Origin: Psychroflexus sp.
GTDB taxonomy: Bacteria; Bacteroidota; Bacteroidia; Flavobacteriales; Flavobacteriaceae
Direction: 5' to 3'
Assembly (NCBI GenBank): GCA_003565575.1
Contig: PXBV01000144.1
Span: forward strand, 1 to 20,285
DNA: 20,285 bases
This document shows positions 6,564 through 14,370 of the stretch, piece by piece (within the stretch, counting starts at the first letter, position 1; every line of letters begins with the position of its first letter). The position numbers were made by a program, and so were the translations under genes. The notes beneath the pieces were generated by a model. The model was given only the letters and a program-made list of their open reading frames with translations. It did not search any database and was not told the origin of the DNA.

Positions 6564-7763
6564 TTACCTATCATACACCATATACTTTTGGATTTTAGAG
6601 ATGTAAACATCTATCTCATTTTGCCAACTCGCTTTTATTTCTGCTGCTGTTTTTCCTTGCTGAATTTGATACTGCAAGCTTGATGTTCCAGCCAGTTTGT
6701 TGAAAAAATCGTTAAAAAAAGAAGCTTGGTCTTGGGTATGTTGATACGCCAGAAGCAACCAGTCTAGATTTAAATAATTAAGTTCGCTTTCATTGGTCAG
6801 GTTTTTACCATAACATAAACTGTTTTCATGTTTGGGATATTTAGCACCATCCATGGATTGCGGTGTAAACTCAAACTCAAAAATTGAAGGGTTCAAAAAC
6901 GGAGAACCAAAAACCTGAAATTGAAGGGAAGTACCCCGACCCGCATTGACGTTAGTGCCTTCAAAAAAACACAAACTCGGATACAAATTAACAGCTTTAG
7001 AGTTGGGAAGGTTTGGAGATGGTTTTATAGGTAAATCATATCTTAAATGCGTTGAATACCCTCTCATTTCAATGAGTTGTAAATCACATTGAATGCCATT
7101 TTTAAGCCACTGCTCACCATTAATCATCTGTGCATACTCTGCAATTGTTAATCCATGAACTACTGGTACTGGGTGCATACCCACAAAGCTTTTAAATTCT
7201 GCTTCCAAAACTGGGCCGTCAATGTAGTGACCATTTGGATTAGGTCGATCCAAAATCAAAACTGGAATATCTTGCTCAGCACAAGCTTCCATAATGTAGT
7301 GTAATGTGGAAATGTAGGTATAAAATCTAGCTCCTACATCTTGAATATCAAACACCATAATATCGATGTCTTTTAAATGTTCTGGAGACGGTTTTTTTTG
7401 GTCTCCATAAAGGGAGATAACTGGGAGACCAGATTTAGTATCAACGCCGTCTTTAATCACTTCACCAGCATCCGCTGTTCCTCGAAACCCATGTTCTGGA
7501 GCAAAAACTCTCTTGACCTGGACTCCTCGACTTAAAAGCGTATCCACTAAGTGAACGTGCTCTTCTTCAGAGGTGAAAATCACAGAAGTTTGATTACCTA
7601 CAATTCCTACACGTTGGCCCTCAAGAAAATCTACGTAAGCTTCTGTTCTATTGGCAGCAACACCCAAATTAGAATAACTATCAGTTTTAATTTCTTGAGC
7701 GGAGCAGGAAATTAACGCCAAAAGAATAAAATAAACTGTATTTTTGAAGCTCTTTAAAACCAT
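6564..7763 (-). CDS. DUF1343 lipoprotein, probable exo-beta-N-acetylmuramidase (NamZ-like, GH171)
   Basis: A 399-residue envelope enzyme of the DUF1343/YbbC family. Its members NamZ of Bacillus subtilis and Tannerella forsythia remove terminal N-acetylmuramic acid from peptidoglycan fragments, supporting cell-wall recycling. An N-terminal lipoprotein signal is visible: positively charged start, hydrophobic core and lipobox LISC with Cys20. The mature protein would therefore be lipid-anchored, periplasmic or at the outer membrane. Conserved blocks are VGIVGNQTSV (52-61), FAPEHGFRG (87-95), VFDIQDVGARFYTY (137-150) and LDRPNPNG (171-178), followed by the NAGRGTS segment in the C-terminal half. 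Length is normal for the family. It is divergent from the ABC permease with an 8-nt gap, so its promoter must lie inside the permease coding region; none with a perfect -7 was found. Confidence 0.9.
   Translation of the reverse strand: MVLKSFKNTVYFILLALISCSAQEIKTDSYSNLGVAANRTEAYVDFLEGQRVGIVGNQTSVIFTSEEEHVHLVDTLLSRGVQVKRVFAPEHGFRGTADAGEVIKDGVDTKSGLPVISLYGDQKKPSPEHLKDIDIMVFDIQDVGARFYTYISTLHYIMEACAEQDIPVLILDRPNPNGHYIDGPVLEAEFKSFVGMHPVPVVHGLTIAEYAQMINGEQWLKNGIQCDLQLIEMRGYSTHLRYDLPIKPSPNLPNSKAVNLYPSLCFFEGTNVNAGRGTSLQFQVFGSPFLNPSIFEFEFTPQSMDGAKYPKHENSLCYGKNLTNESELNYLNLDWLLLAYQHTQDQASFFNDFFNKLAGTSSLQYQIQQGKTAAEIKASWQNEIDVYISKIQKYMVYDR
7739..7746 (+). promoter_or_regulatory. Candidate -7 promoter element of the ABC permease gene
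   Basis: TATTTTTG matches TAnnTTTG and lies 25 nt upstream of the TTG start at 7772. It falls inside the signal-peptide codons of the opposing NamZ-like gene. No TTG occurs at 19 nt upstream, so support is partial. Confidence 0.4.
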
Positions 7764-7771
7764 AGGTCAAC

Positions 7772-9007
7772 TTGAATTTTGAATATTTTATTTCTAAACG
7801 GCTTGTCACCAAAACAGATGATAAAAGTAATATATCAGCACCGATAATTAAAATTGCAATTTCTGCTATTGCTATAGGAATTGTAATGATGTTTATTGCC
7901 ATTGCTACAGGCTTAGGTCTACAAGAAAAGATACGGGAGAAAATAGCTACTTTTAATGGCCATATTATCATTAATAATTTCTCCAACAGTCAATCTACAG
8001 TCACAGACCATCCAATATCCATTAATCAAGACTTCTATCCAGAGTTTGAAGCCGTACCAGAGGTAGACCATATACAAAAAGTTGCTACCAAATATGGTAT
8101 AATTAGAACAGAAACTGATTTTGAAGGTATTGTAGTAAAGGGTGTTGACAAGAATTACCGCTGGAGTTACTTAGAAGAGTATTTAATTGCAGGACAATTA
8201 CCATCCTATGGAGAGAAAATAAGCACAGAAGTTTTGATTTCCAATTACCTAGCCAATCGGCTTGGTTTTGAAGTAGGAGATAAATTGATTGTTTATTTTT
8301 TGCGAGAAGACCAAGACCGCTTGCCACGATCAGTAGGTTTAGAAATTTCAGGTATTTTTGATTCAGGATTTCAAGAGTTTGACGAAACTTATATAATTGG
8401 GGATTTAAAGCAAATTCAACGTCTTAATAATTGGAATGATGACCAAATTGGTCAGTTTGAACTTTTTGTGAATGATTTTTCAAAGATTCAAGAGACTGGT
8501 TTCAAAATTTACAATGAAATCGATTCGTTTTTAAATTCGAATACCATTTTAGAATTGTATCCTTCCATTTTTGAATGGCTCAAAATGTTTGATTTTAATA
8601 TTATCTTGATTATTGGGATTATGATTTTAGTAGCAGGTATTAATATGATTACTGCTCTGTTAGTGCTAATACTAGAACGTACACAAATGATAGGTGTCTT
8701 AAAAGCTTTAGGGTCTTCAGATTGGTCTGTGCGTAAAATATTTTTATATAACGCTACTTTCCTCATTGCGAGAGGTTTGTTTTGGGGAAATCTTATTGGT
8801 ATTTCACTTTTACTAGTTCAAAAGTATTTTAAATTAATTCCATTAAATCCAGAAACTTACTATGTTTCTGAAGCCCCAATTTATATAAGTTTGGATTATA
8901 TCATCATGGTCAATGCTGGTACGCTCATATTATGTTTACTTATGCTTTTAATTCCATCGTTCATCATTGCCAAAATCTCACCGGTCAAGGCTATGAAGTT
9001 TGAATAG
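7772..9007 (+). CDS. ABC transporter permease, LolC/E (FtsX/MacB) type
   Basis: A 411-residue inner-membrane permease with the four-helix LolC/E layout: one membrane helix near the N-terminus (about 25-48), a large periplasmic MacB_PCD-like domain (about 50-270), then three helices (about 273-298, 326-348 and 375-400). The FtsX core motif ERTQMIGVLKALGSS follows helix 2, and the protein ends with the typical cytosolic ISPVKAMKFE. Such proteins export lipoproteins or outer-membrane material with a separate ATPase, which is not in this window. The start codon is TTG at 7772: family members begin with the same MNFEYFI-KRL segment, and the next in-frame ATG is already inside the first membrane helix. 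It overlaps no gene but starts 8 nt from the start of the opposing NamZ-like gene. Confidence 0.87.
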   Translation: MNFEYFISKRLVTKTDDKSNISAPIIKIAISAIAIGIVMMFIAIATGLGLQEKIREKIATFNGHIIINNFSNSQSTVTDHPISINQDFYPEFEAVPEVDHIQKVATKYGIIRTETDFEGIVVKGVDKNYRWSYLEEYLIAGQLPSYGEKISTEVLISNYLANRLGFEVGDKLIVYFLREDQDRLPRSVGLEISGIFDSGFQEFDETYIIGDLKQIQRLNNWNDDQIGQFELFVNDFSKIQETGFKIYNEIDSFLNSNTILELYPSIFEWLKMFDFNIILIIGIMILVAGINMITALLVLILERTQMIGVLKALGSSDWSVRKIFLYNATFLIARGLFWGNLIGISLLLVQKYFKLIPLNPETYYVSEAPIYISLDYIIMVNAGTLILCLLMLLIPSFIIAKISPVKAMKFE

Positions 9008-9043
9008 ACTCATATTAAAGCGAGTCTAATGCTAAATTCGCTT
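9005..9043 (+). promoter_or_regulatory. Two mutually exclusive hairpins between the permease and CBS-like genes
   Basis: TAGACTC (9005-9011) pairs perfectly with GAGTCTA (9022-9028), starting at the permease stop codon. AAGCGA (9018-9023) can instead pair with TCGCTT (9038-9043). The two share bases 9022-9023, so only one can form. A six-T run follows at 9058-9063, too far away for a standard terminator. Confidence 0.35.
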
Positions 9044-9062
9044 AATTTGACTATTACTTTTT

Positions 9063-9070
9063 TATCTTTG
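9063..9070 (+). promoter_or_regulatory. Candidate -7 promoter element of the CBS-like gene
   Basis: TATCTTTG matches TAnnTTTG and ends 18 nt before the ATG at 9089. The identical octamer stands at the same distance before the SLC13 gene. The -33 box is not clear. Confidence 0.55.
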
Positions 9071-9088
9071 CATTACTAAAAATAACCT

Positions 9089-10069
9089 ATGGATTATGCT
9101 GAAAATATCATTGGCACTATTGGAAAAACGCCAATGGTAAAGATGAATAAAATAGTAGAAGAAATTGACGCACTAGTGCTTGCTAAATATGAAACCTTCA
9201 ATCCAGGTAATTCTGTAAAAGATAGAATGGCTTTGCAAATGATCGAAGATGCTGAAGCTTGTGGCGCATTAAAGCCTGGAGGTACAATAATAGAAGGAAC
9301 TTCGGGGAACACTGGTATGGGGCTTGCTTTGGTTGCTATTGTGAAAGGCTATAAAGTGGTTTGTGTACTTAGCGATAAACAAAGTAAAGAAAAGATGGAT
9401 ATTTTAAAGGCAGTGGGCTGCCAAGTTCATGTCTGCCCAACTGACGTGGCTCCAGATGATCCACGTTCTTACTATTCCACATCAAAACGATTGGCACAGG
9501 AAACACCCAATTCTTGGTATGTCAATCAATATGATAACCCGTCCAATTGTAAAGCTCATTTCAAAACAACTGGTCCTGAAATTTGGGAACAAACCGACGG
9601 AAAAGTGACACATTTTGTAGTAGGCGTTGGAACTGGTGGTACCATTTCTGGCGTAAGTAGTTTTTTGAAAATGAAAAATCCGAACATCAAAGTTTGGGGA
9701 ATTGACACATACGGTTCTGTATTTAAAAAATACCATGAAACCGGTATTTTTGATGAAAATGAAATCTATCCTTATGTGACTGAAGGTATTGGTGAGGATA
9801 TTTTACCTCTAAACGTTAGATTTGATGGTATTGATGGATTTACTAAAGTTACCGATAAAGACGCAGCAGTTTACACGCAAAAGTTAGCCAAAGAAGAAGG
9901 TATGTTTTTGGGTAACTCTGCAGGTGCAGCAGTTAAAGGTCTCTTGCAGCTAAAGCAGCACTTTAAGAAAGATGATGTTGTGGTTGTTCTATTTCATGAC
10001 CACGGAAGCCGTTATGTTGGCAAAATGTTTAATGACAACTGGATGCGAGAAAAAGGTTATATCGATTAA
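9089..10069 (+). CDS. PLP-dependent cysteine synthase family protein, cystathionine beta-synthase-like
   Basis: A 326-residue cytosolic fold-type II PLP enzyme. The PLP lysine is K44 in NPGNSVKDR. The substrate-binding loop TSGNTG is at 71-76, and the phosphate loop GVGTGGT is at about 179-185. Its details resemble the catalytic core of cystathionine beta-synthase more than CysK: QYDNPSNCKAH in the middle, SAGAAV near the end, and a C-terminus (NDNWMREKGYI) that matches the CBS core end. It lacks the C-terminal CBS regulatory domains. The likely reaction joins serine or O-acetylserine with homocysteine or sulfide; the sequence does not decide which. The usual PDS motif near the C-terminus is replaced by HDHGSRY. 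A strong terminator follows the gene. Confidence 0.88.
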   Translation: MDYAENIIGTIGKTPMVKMNKIVEEIDALVLAKYETFNPGNSVKDRMALQMIEDAEACGALKPGGTIIEGTSGNTGMGLALVAIVKGYKVVCVLSDKQSKEKMDILKAVGCQVHVCPTDVAPDDPRSYYSTSKRLAQETPNSWYVNQYDNPSNCKAHFKTTGPEIWEQTDGKVTHFVVGVGTGGTISGVSSFLKMKNPNIKVWGIDTYGSVFKKYHETGIFDENEIYPYVTEGIGEDILPLNVRFDGIDGFTKVTDKDAAVYTQKLAKEEGMFLGNSAGAAVKGLLQLKQHFKKDDVVVVLFHDHGSRYVGKMFNDNWMREKGYID

Positions 10070-10091
10070 ATTTAATTTCTATGTCAAACGC

Positions 10092-10122
10092 AAAAGCCCT
10101 TGAAAATAAATCAAGGGCTTTT
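10092..10122. terminator. Bidirectional terminator between the CBS-like gene and icd
   Basis: A perfect 12-bp stem (10092-10103 with 10111-10122) closes a 7-nt loop. The GC-rich centre is GCCCTTGA/TCAAGGGC. T-runs occur on both strands (TTTTTT at 10119-10124; AAAA at 10092-10095 read from the other side), so it can end both the plus-strand enzyme gene and the minus-strand icd gene. Confidence 0.9.
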
Positions 10123-10147
10123 TTCATTGAATCTGACGGAAATTCTA

Positions 10148-12373
10148 TTACTTATCAATAATAGAATTTAAGGTTGAACTAGGTCGCATACGTTTGGTGA
10201 CTAACTCCTCGTCTGGAAAGAAGTAACCATTAATTTCTTGTGAGCTTCCTTGAGCTTTTAGTAACTCCTCATTAATTTTATCTTCATGATCTTGAAGGTA
10301 TTGAGAAACCTTCTCAAATTCAGCCTTGAGAGTGCTATCTTCATTCTGCTCAGCTAGTGCTTTTGCCCAATATAAAGCTAAGTAGAAGTGAGTCCCTCTG
10401 TTATCAATTTCATTCACTTTTCTAGAAGGCGACTTGTCATTCTTTAAATATTGACTATTAGCAGTATTCAAGGTTTTAGCAATTAGTTTTGCCTTTTCAT
10501 TATTGGTTTTATCAGCAATATCTTCAATAGATACCGCAAGTGCTAAAAATTCTCCTAAAGAATCCCATCTCAAGTGACCTTCATTTACAAATTGTTGAAC
10601 GTGTTTTGGAGCAGAGCCACCAGCACCAGTTTCATATAAACCGCCGCCTGCAAGCAAAGGAACTATAGATAGCATTTTTGCACTTGTACCAAGTTCTAAA
10701 ATCGGAAACAGGTCGGTTAAGTAATCTCTTAAAACATTCCCTGTAACAGAAATAGTGTCTTTACCTGCTTTCACTCGTTCTAACGTATATTGCATAGCTT
10801 CTTTAGGACTCATAATTTGAACTTCCAAATCTGTCAAGTCATGTTCTTTTAAATAAGTTTGAACTTTTTTGATAAGGTTTGTATCATGTGCTCTATTTTC
10901 ATCTAACCAAAATATTGCAGGATTGCCTGTGTTTTTTGCACGTCTTACCGCTAAACCAACCCAGTCTTTGATAGGTAAATCTTTGGTTTGGCACATTCTC
11001 CAAATATCTCCAGCTTCTACTTCATGAGACATTAAAGCATGACCTTCTTGGTCCAAAACATCAATACGGCCATCTTTTGGAACAATGAAAGTTTTGTCAT
11101 GAGATCCGTATTCTTCAGCTTTTTTTGCCATCAGACCTACGTTAGATACATTTCCCATAGTCTTTACATCAAATGCACCATGCTTTTGACAAAACTCTAT
11201 GACTTGCTGATAAATTCCAGCATAACTGCGGTCTGGAATGACAGCTTTCATATCTTGAGTTTTATCATTTCTATTCCACATTTTACCGCCAGATTTCATA
11301 GCTGCTGGCATAGAAGCATCAATAATAACGTCACTAGGAACGTGTAAATTAGTAATGCCCTTAGAAGAATCTACCATGGCTAAATCTGCTTTTTGCTCAT
11401 AGATAGCTTCCAAATCTTTTAGAATTGCATCAGATTTTTGTTTTGGTAATTTCGAAATTTTACTGTAAACATCTCCAAGACCATTGGTTGGGTCAACGCC
11501 AATTTCATCAAACTCAGCTTTGTATTTGCTGAAGACTTCTTCAAAAAACACAGTAACAGCATGTCCAAAAATGACAGGATCTGACACCTTCATCATTGTA
11601 GCTTTTAGGTGAATTGAAAATAAAACACCTTGTTTCTTTGCGTCTTCTATTTGTTCAGTTAAAAATGTTCTCAATGATTTCACACTCATTACAGATGCGT
11701 CTATAACTTCACTTTTCTCAAGTGGTGTAGATGTTTTCAAAACAGTTTGAGCTCCATCTTTGTCTACGTGAACTATTTTTACATCGTCTTCATTTTCTAA
11801 AACCACAGACTTTTCACTACCATAAAAATCACCACCAGACATGGCAGAGACATGAGATTTTGAATCTGAAGTCCACTCTGCTAATTTATGAGGGTGAGCT
11901 TGAGCATACTCCTTGACGGGTTGAGCTACACGCCGATCAGAATTGCCCTCTCTTAGTACAGGGTTTACAGCACTTCCAAGAACTTTAGCATAACGCTTTT
12001 GAATGTTTTCTTCGTCTTTATTTTTTGGATTTTCAGGAAAATCAGGTACTTTATAGCCTTTGTCTTGAAGCTCTTTTATAGCAGCTGTTAATTGTGGAAC
12101 AGAGGCACTTATATTTGGTAGTTTAATGATATTAGCTTCAGGTGTTTTGGCCAGCTTTCCTAAGTAAGCAAGATGGTCATCAACTTTTTGATCATCTGTA
12201 AGAAAGTCATTAAAATTAGCAAGAATTCTAGCTGCTAATGAGATATCTCTAGATTCGATATTTATGCCAGCACTTTCAGTAAAGCGGCGAACAATTGGAA
12301 GGAACGAGTAGGTGGCAAGAGCCGGTGCTTCGTCTGTTTTAGTGTAGATAATTTTGGTATTTTGATCTCCCAT
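10148..12373 (-). CDS. icd: NADP-dependent isocitrate dehydrogenase, monomeric type
   Basis: A 741-residue cytosolic enzyme that converts isocitrate to 2-oxoglutarate and CO2 while making NADPH (TCA cycle). Length and sequence are those of the monomeric IDH family, which is unrelated in size to the 45-kDa dimeric form. Recognisable blocks include the N-terminal IIYTKTDEAPALATYS, AMSGGDFYGSEKSVV, LKATMMKVSDPVIFGHAV, GNVSNVGLMAKKAEEYGSHD, the WLDENRAHD cofactor-side segment and GGGLYETGAGGSAPKHVQQ. No truncation or missing block is seen. It is transcribed alone: rplS upstream has its own terminator, a -7 element lies between, and a shared terminator follows. Confidence 0.97.
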   Translation of the reverse strand: MGDQNTKIIYTKTDEAPALATYSFLPIVRRFTESAGINIESRDISLAARILANFNDFLTDDQKVDDHLAYLGKLAKTPEANIIKLPNISASVPQLTAAIKELQDKGYKVPDFPENPKNKDEENIQKRYAKVLGSAVNPVLREGNSDRRVAQPVKEYAQAHPHKLAEWTSDSKSHVSAMSGGDFYGSEKSVVLENEDDVKIVHVDKDGAQTVLKTSTPLEKSEVIDASVMSVKSLRTFLTEQIEDAKKQGVLFSIHLKATMMKVSDPVIFGHAVTVFFEEVFSKYKAEFDEIGVDPTNGLGDVYSKISKLPKQKSDAILKDLEAIYEQKADLAMVDSSKGITNLHVPSDVIIDASMPAAMKSGGKMWNRNDKTQDMKAVIPDRSYAGIYQQVIEFCQKHGAFDVKTMGNVSNVGLMAKKAEEYGSHDKTFIVPKDGRIDVLDQEGHALMSHEVEAGDIWRMCQTKDLPIKDWVGLAVRRAKNTGNPAIFWLDENRAHDTNLIKKVQTYLKEHDLTDLEVQIMSPKEAMQYTLERVKAGKDTISVTGNVLRDYLTDLFPILELGTSAKMLSIVPLLAGGGLYETGAGGSAPKHVQQFVNEGHLRWDSLGEFLALAVSIEDIADKTNNEKAKLIAKTLNTANSQYLKNDKSPSRKVNEIDNRGTHFYLALYWAKALAEQNEDSTLKAEFEKVSQYLQDHEDKINEELLKAQGSSQEINGYFFPDEELVTKRMRPSSTLNSIIDK

Positions 12374-12419
12374 GTGTGTGTATTGTTTTTTTGAATTAAT
12401 TATACATTATTGAACCTTT

Positions 12420-12427
12420 CAAATATA
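12420..12427 (-). promoter_or_regulatory. Candidate -7 promoter element of icd
   Basis: On the minus strand this reads TATATTTG, matching TAnnTTTG. It lies 46 nt upstream of the icd ATG and after the rplS terminator. No TTG sits 19 nt further upstream. Confidence 0.5.
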
Positions 12428-12482
12428 AAGATTCTGTTTATAAAAACCTTGTTATACAGGTTATAAGCCTGTTAAAAACTGA

Positions 12483-12514
12483 AAAACCTTCTATCCAATT
12501 GGATAGAAGGTTTT
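12483..12514 (-). terminator. rplS transcription terminator
   Basis: A perfect 14-bp stem (12483-12496 with 12501-12514) around AATT makes a fully palindromic 32-bp sequence. The A-run at 12482-12486 reads as a T-tract on the minus strand. It lies 20 nt after the rplS stop. Confidence 0.88.
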
Positions 12515-12534
12515 CTTGAATATGAAAATTAAAC

Positions 12535-12885
12535 TTAATTTGTTCTCTTTTCTTTAATTCTTGCTTTTTTACCAGTAAGGTTTCTAAAGTAATAAATTCT
12601 GGCACGTCTAACGCTTCCTCGTTTATTTACCTCAATTTTTTGGATGGCTGGCATATTGATTGGAAAAATCTTTTCAACTCCAACGGTTCCACTCATTTTT
12701 CTAATTGTAAATGTCTTGGTAGCTCCAGAACCTTTTACTTGAATTACAACTCCTTTGTAGAACTGTGTACGTGTTTTTTGACCTTCTTTAATTTCGTAGT
12801 AAACCGTGATGGTGTCTCCAGAAGAAAATTTTGGAAAATCTTTCTTTTCTACAAATTCATCTTGAACAAATTTTACTAAATCCAT
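12535..12885 (-). CDS. rplS: 50S ribosomal protein L19
   Basis: A 116-residue ribosomal protein at the 30S-50S interface. Family marks are FSSGDTITVYYEIKEGQKTRTQ near the N-terminus, FKGVV-type FYKGVVIQVKGSG, TFTIRKMSGTVGVEKIFPINMP and the basic end VRRARIYYFRNLTGKKARIKEK. The length is typical. It is placed downstream of trmD, as in the widespread rpsP-rimM-trmD-rplS order, but rpsP and rimM are not in this window. A complete promoter and a structured leader separate it from trmD, so it can be expressed on its own. Confidence 0.98.
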   Translation of the reverse strand: MDLVKFVQDEFVEKKDFPKFSSGDTITVYYEIKEGQKTRTQFYKGVVIQVKGSGATKTFTIRKMSGTVGVEKIFPINMPAIQKIEVNKRGSVRRARIYYFRNLTGKKARIKEKRTN

Positions 12886-12948
12886 TTTATTTTAGTTTTG
12901 CTTTTACCTAAACCAACATTCACGGATTTCGTCAGAGGTTGATTTAGA
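12886..12948 (-). promoter_or_regulatory. rplS 5' leader with hairpin, probable L19 autoregulatory leader
   Basis: The predicted transcript begins near 12947-12949. Its first bases can form a 9-bp stem: TAAATCAAC (12946-12938) with GTTGGTTTA (12917-12909), which includes one G-U pair. A 20-nt apical part could add a 3-bp ACG/CGT pairing. An A-rich, unstructured stretch leads to the start codon. Ribosomal protein leaders before rplS have been proposed in Flavobacteria by comparative RNA searches. Whether this matches that family needs a covariance search. Confidence 0.55.
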
Positions 12949-12953
12949 GTTTG

Positions 12954-12983
12954 CAAAAATAAATAAAAATTAAGATTATACAA
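12954..12983 (-). promoter_or_regulatory. rplS promoter (complete two-box Bacteroidetes promoter)
   Basis: On the minus strand TTG (12983-12981) is followed by exactly 19 nt and then TATTTTTG (12961-12954), matching the TTG-N19-TAnnTTTG consensus. It lies just after the trmD stop. Confidence 0.75.
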
Positions 12984-12994
12984 CTTTTCTTCTT

Positions 12995-13672
12995 TTAATC
13001 TTCTAATAAATCTGGACGTCTATCTTTAGTTCGCTGTAGCGCTTGCTCATCTCTCCAGTCATCTATTTTTTTTTGATGTCCACTCAAGAGGACTTCCGGC
13101 ACCTTCAAGTTTTTATATGTGGACGGTCTAGTGTAAATTGGAGGGGAGAGTAAATTATCCTGAAATGCATCTGTAAGTGCAGAGGTTTCATTGCCCAAAA
13201 CACCAGGAATCAGCCTTATAATGGAATCACAAAGAACCGCAGCGGCCAATTCTCCTCCAGAGAGCACATAGTCACCAATTGAAATTTCTTTAGTAATAAA
13301 TAAGTCTCTTACTCTTTGGTCAACTCCTTTGTAATGACCACAAAGCATAATTATATTTCCCTTTAAAGACAACTGGTTGGAGATACTTTGGTTTAACACT
13401 TCTCCGTCTGGCGTAAGGTAAATCACTTCATCGTAATTTCTTTCGCTTTGGAGTTTAGAAATGCATTTGTCTATAGGCTCTACCATCATCACCATACCTG
13501 CACCGCCTCCATATTGATAGTCGTCTATTTGTTTATAGCTGGATGTAGTGTAGTCTCTAAGATTATGAAAACAAATTTCAACCAGATTTTTTTCTATAGC
13601 TCGTCTTAGAATAGAGGCCTCAAATGGACTTTTTAGCAAGTCAGGAACTACAGATATAATGTCAATTCTCAT
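12995..13672 (-). CDS. trmD: tRNA (guanine37-N1)-methyltransferase TrmD
   Basis: A 225-residue SPOUT-class enzyme that methylates G37 next to the anticodon with S-adenosylmethionine, preventing frameshifts. Conserved parts are the N-terminal DIISVVPDLL, GGGAGMVM (55-62), the trefoil-knot cofactor segments LCGHYKGVDQRV (110-121) and SIGDYVLSGGE (131-141), and GVLGNETSALTDAF (158-170). D168 in the last block corresponds to the catalytic Asp169 of the E. coli enzyme. Length is slightly short of E. coli but normal for Bacteroidetes. It lies 67 nt downstream of the coiled-coil gene and may share its transcript, because no -7 element was seen directly before it. Confidence 0.98.
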   Translation of the reverse strand: MRIDIISVVPDLLKSPFEASILRRAIEKNLVEICFHNLRDYTTSSYKQIDDYQYGGGAGMVMMVEPIDKCISKLQSERNYDEVIYLTPDGEVLNQSISNQLSLKGNIIMLCGHYKGVDQRVRDLFITKEISIGDYVLSGGELAAAVLCDSIIRLIPGVLGNETSALTDAFQDNLLSPPIYTRPSTYKNLKVPEVLLSGHQKKIDDWRDEQALQRTKDRRPDLLED

Positions 13673-13739
13673 AAAATAATTTGGATGTGAAATTCAATTC
13701 CAACTCAGAGAGGTGCAATGCTATAAAGCGTTTAAAGGT

Positions 13740-14354
13740 TTATTTTTGGCTACCTTTATTTGATTTTTGATTTTTATTCTTTTCATCTTGTAGTTGTCTT
13801 CCTAGCTTCTGTTGTTTTTCCAAAGCAACACGTCTGTAATTCTCATAGTCTGCATCAAGATTTTTGAGGTTTTGCTTTGCTTCTTTCGTTAATAAATTAC
13901 TTCGGTTAAATTTAAAAATGAAGAACAATAACAACAGCACAAGAACAATAATGATAGACCAAACTAAAAGATTATAACCAGACTTAGAAAACGAAGTGCC
14001 TAGAAAATGAATTTTATCTTTTTCGTTTTGTAGCTCATCAAAATTTGAGTTTAATTCTAGAAGTTCTGTATTTAAGGACTGAATATTCTCATCTTTGGAG
14101 GAAATGCTGTCTTTTAATAGTTTAATTTCAGTATTCAACAAGGATAACTCATCTGAGGCTAATTTGATAGCCTCATTTATTTTAGTCTTTTCAATAACCT
14201 TATACTTTTCATAGTTATTGGACTTATCTACCACGTTTTGAAGCTGCTCTATTACTGTTGGTTCTTCGGTTTCAGGAGTATTGTCTAATTCTTCTTGAGC
14301 TATTGATGATAAAGAAAAGATTAAAAGACCAAAGAGAAGACTGATAAATTTCAT
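13740..14354 (-). CDS. Membrane-anchored coiled-coil protein of unknown function
   Basis: A 204-residue protein without a recognised enzymatic domain. A signal peptide (about 1-19, ending SSIAQ, a common Bacteroidetes cleavage context) is followed by a mostly helical, Glu/Lys/Asn-rich periplasmic region with heptad-like leucines (about 50-115). Then come one membrane helix (about 128-148, very rich in Val/Leu/Ile) and a basic cytosolic tail with a second short coiled coil (KEAKQNLKNLDADYENYRRV) ending in a Lys/Asn/Ser-rich tract. It sits directly upstream of trmD. Homologues in databases are sometimes called tRNA (guanine-N1)-methyltransferase, which this sequence does not support: no SPOUT motif is present. 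It may be a scaffold or sensor, but that is a guess. Confidence 0.85.
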   Translation of the reverse strand: MKFISLLFGLLIFSLSSIAQEELDNTPETEEPTVIEQLQNVVDKSNNYEKYKVIEKTKINEAIKLASDELSLLNTEIKLLKDSISSKDENIQSLNTELLELNSNFDELQNEKDKIHFLGTSFSKSGYNLLVWSIIIVLVLLLLFFIFKFNRSNLLTKEAKQNLKNLDADYENYRRVALEKQQKLGRQLQDEKNKNQKSNKGSQK

Positions 14355-14370
14355 AAGAAGCTATTTTCTG

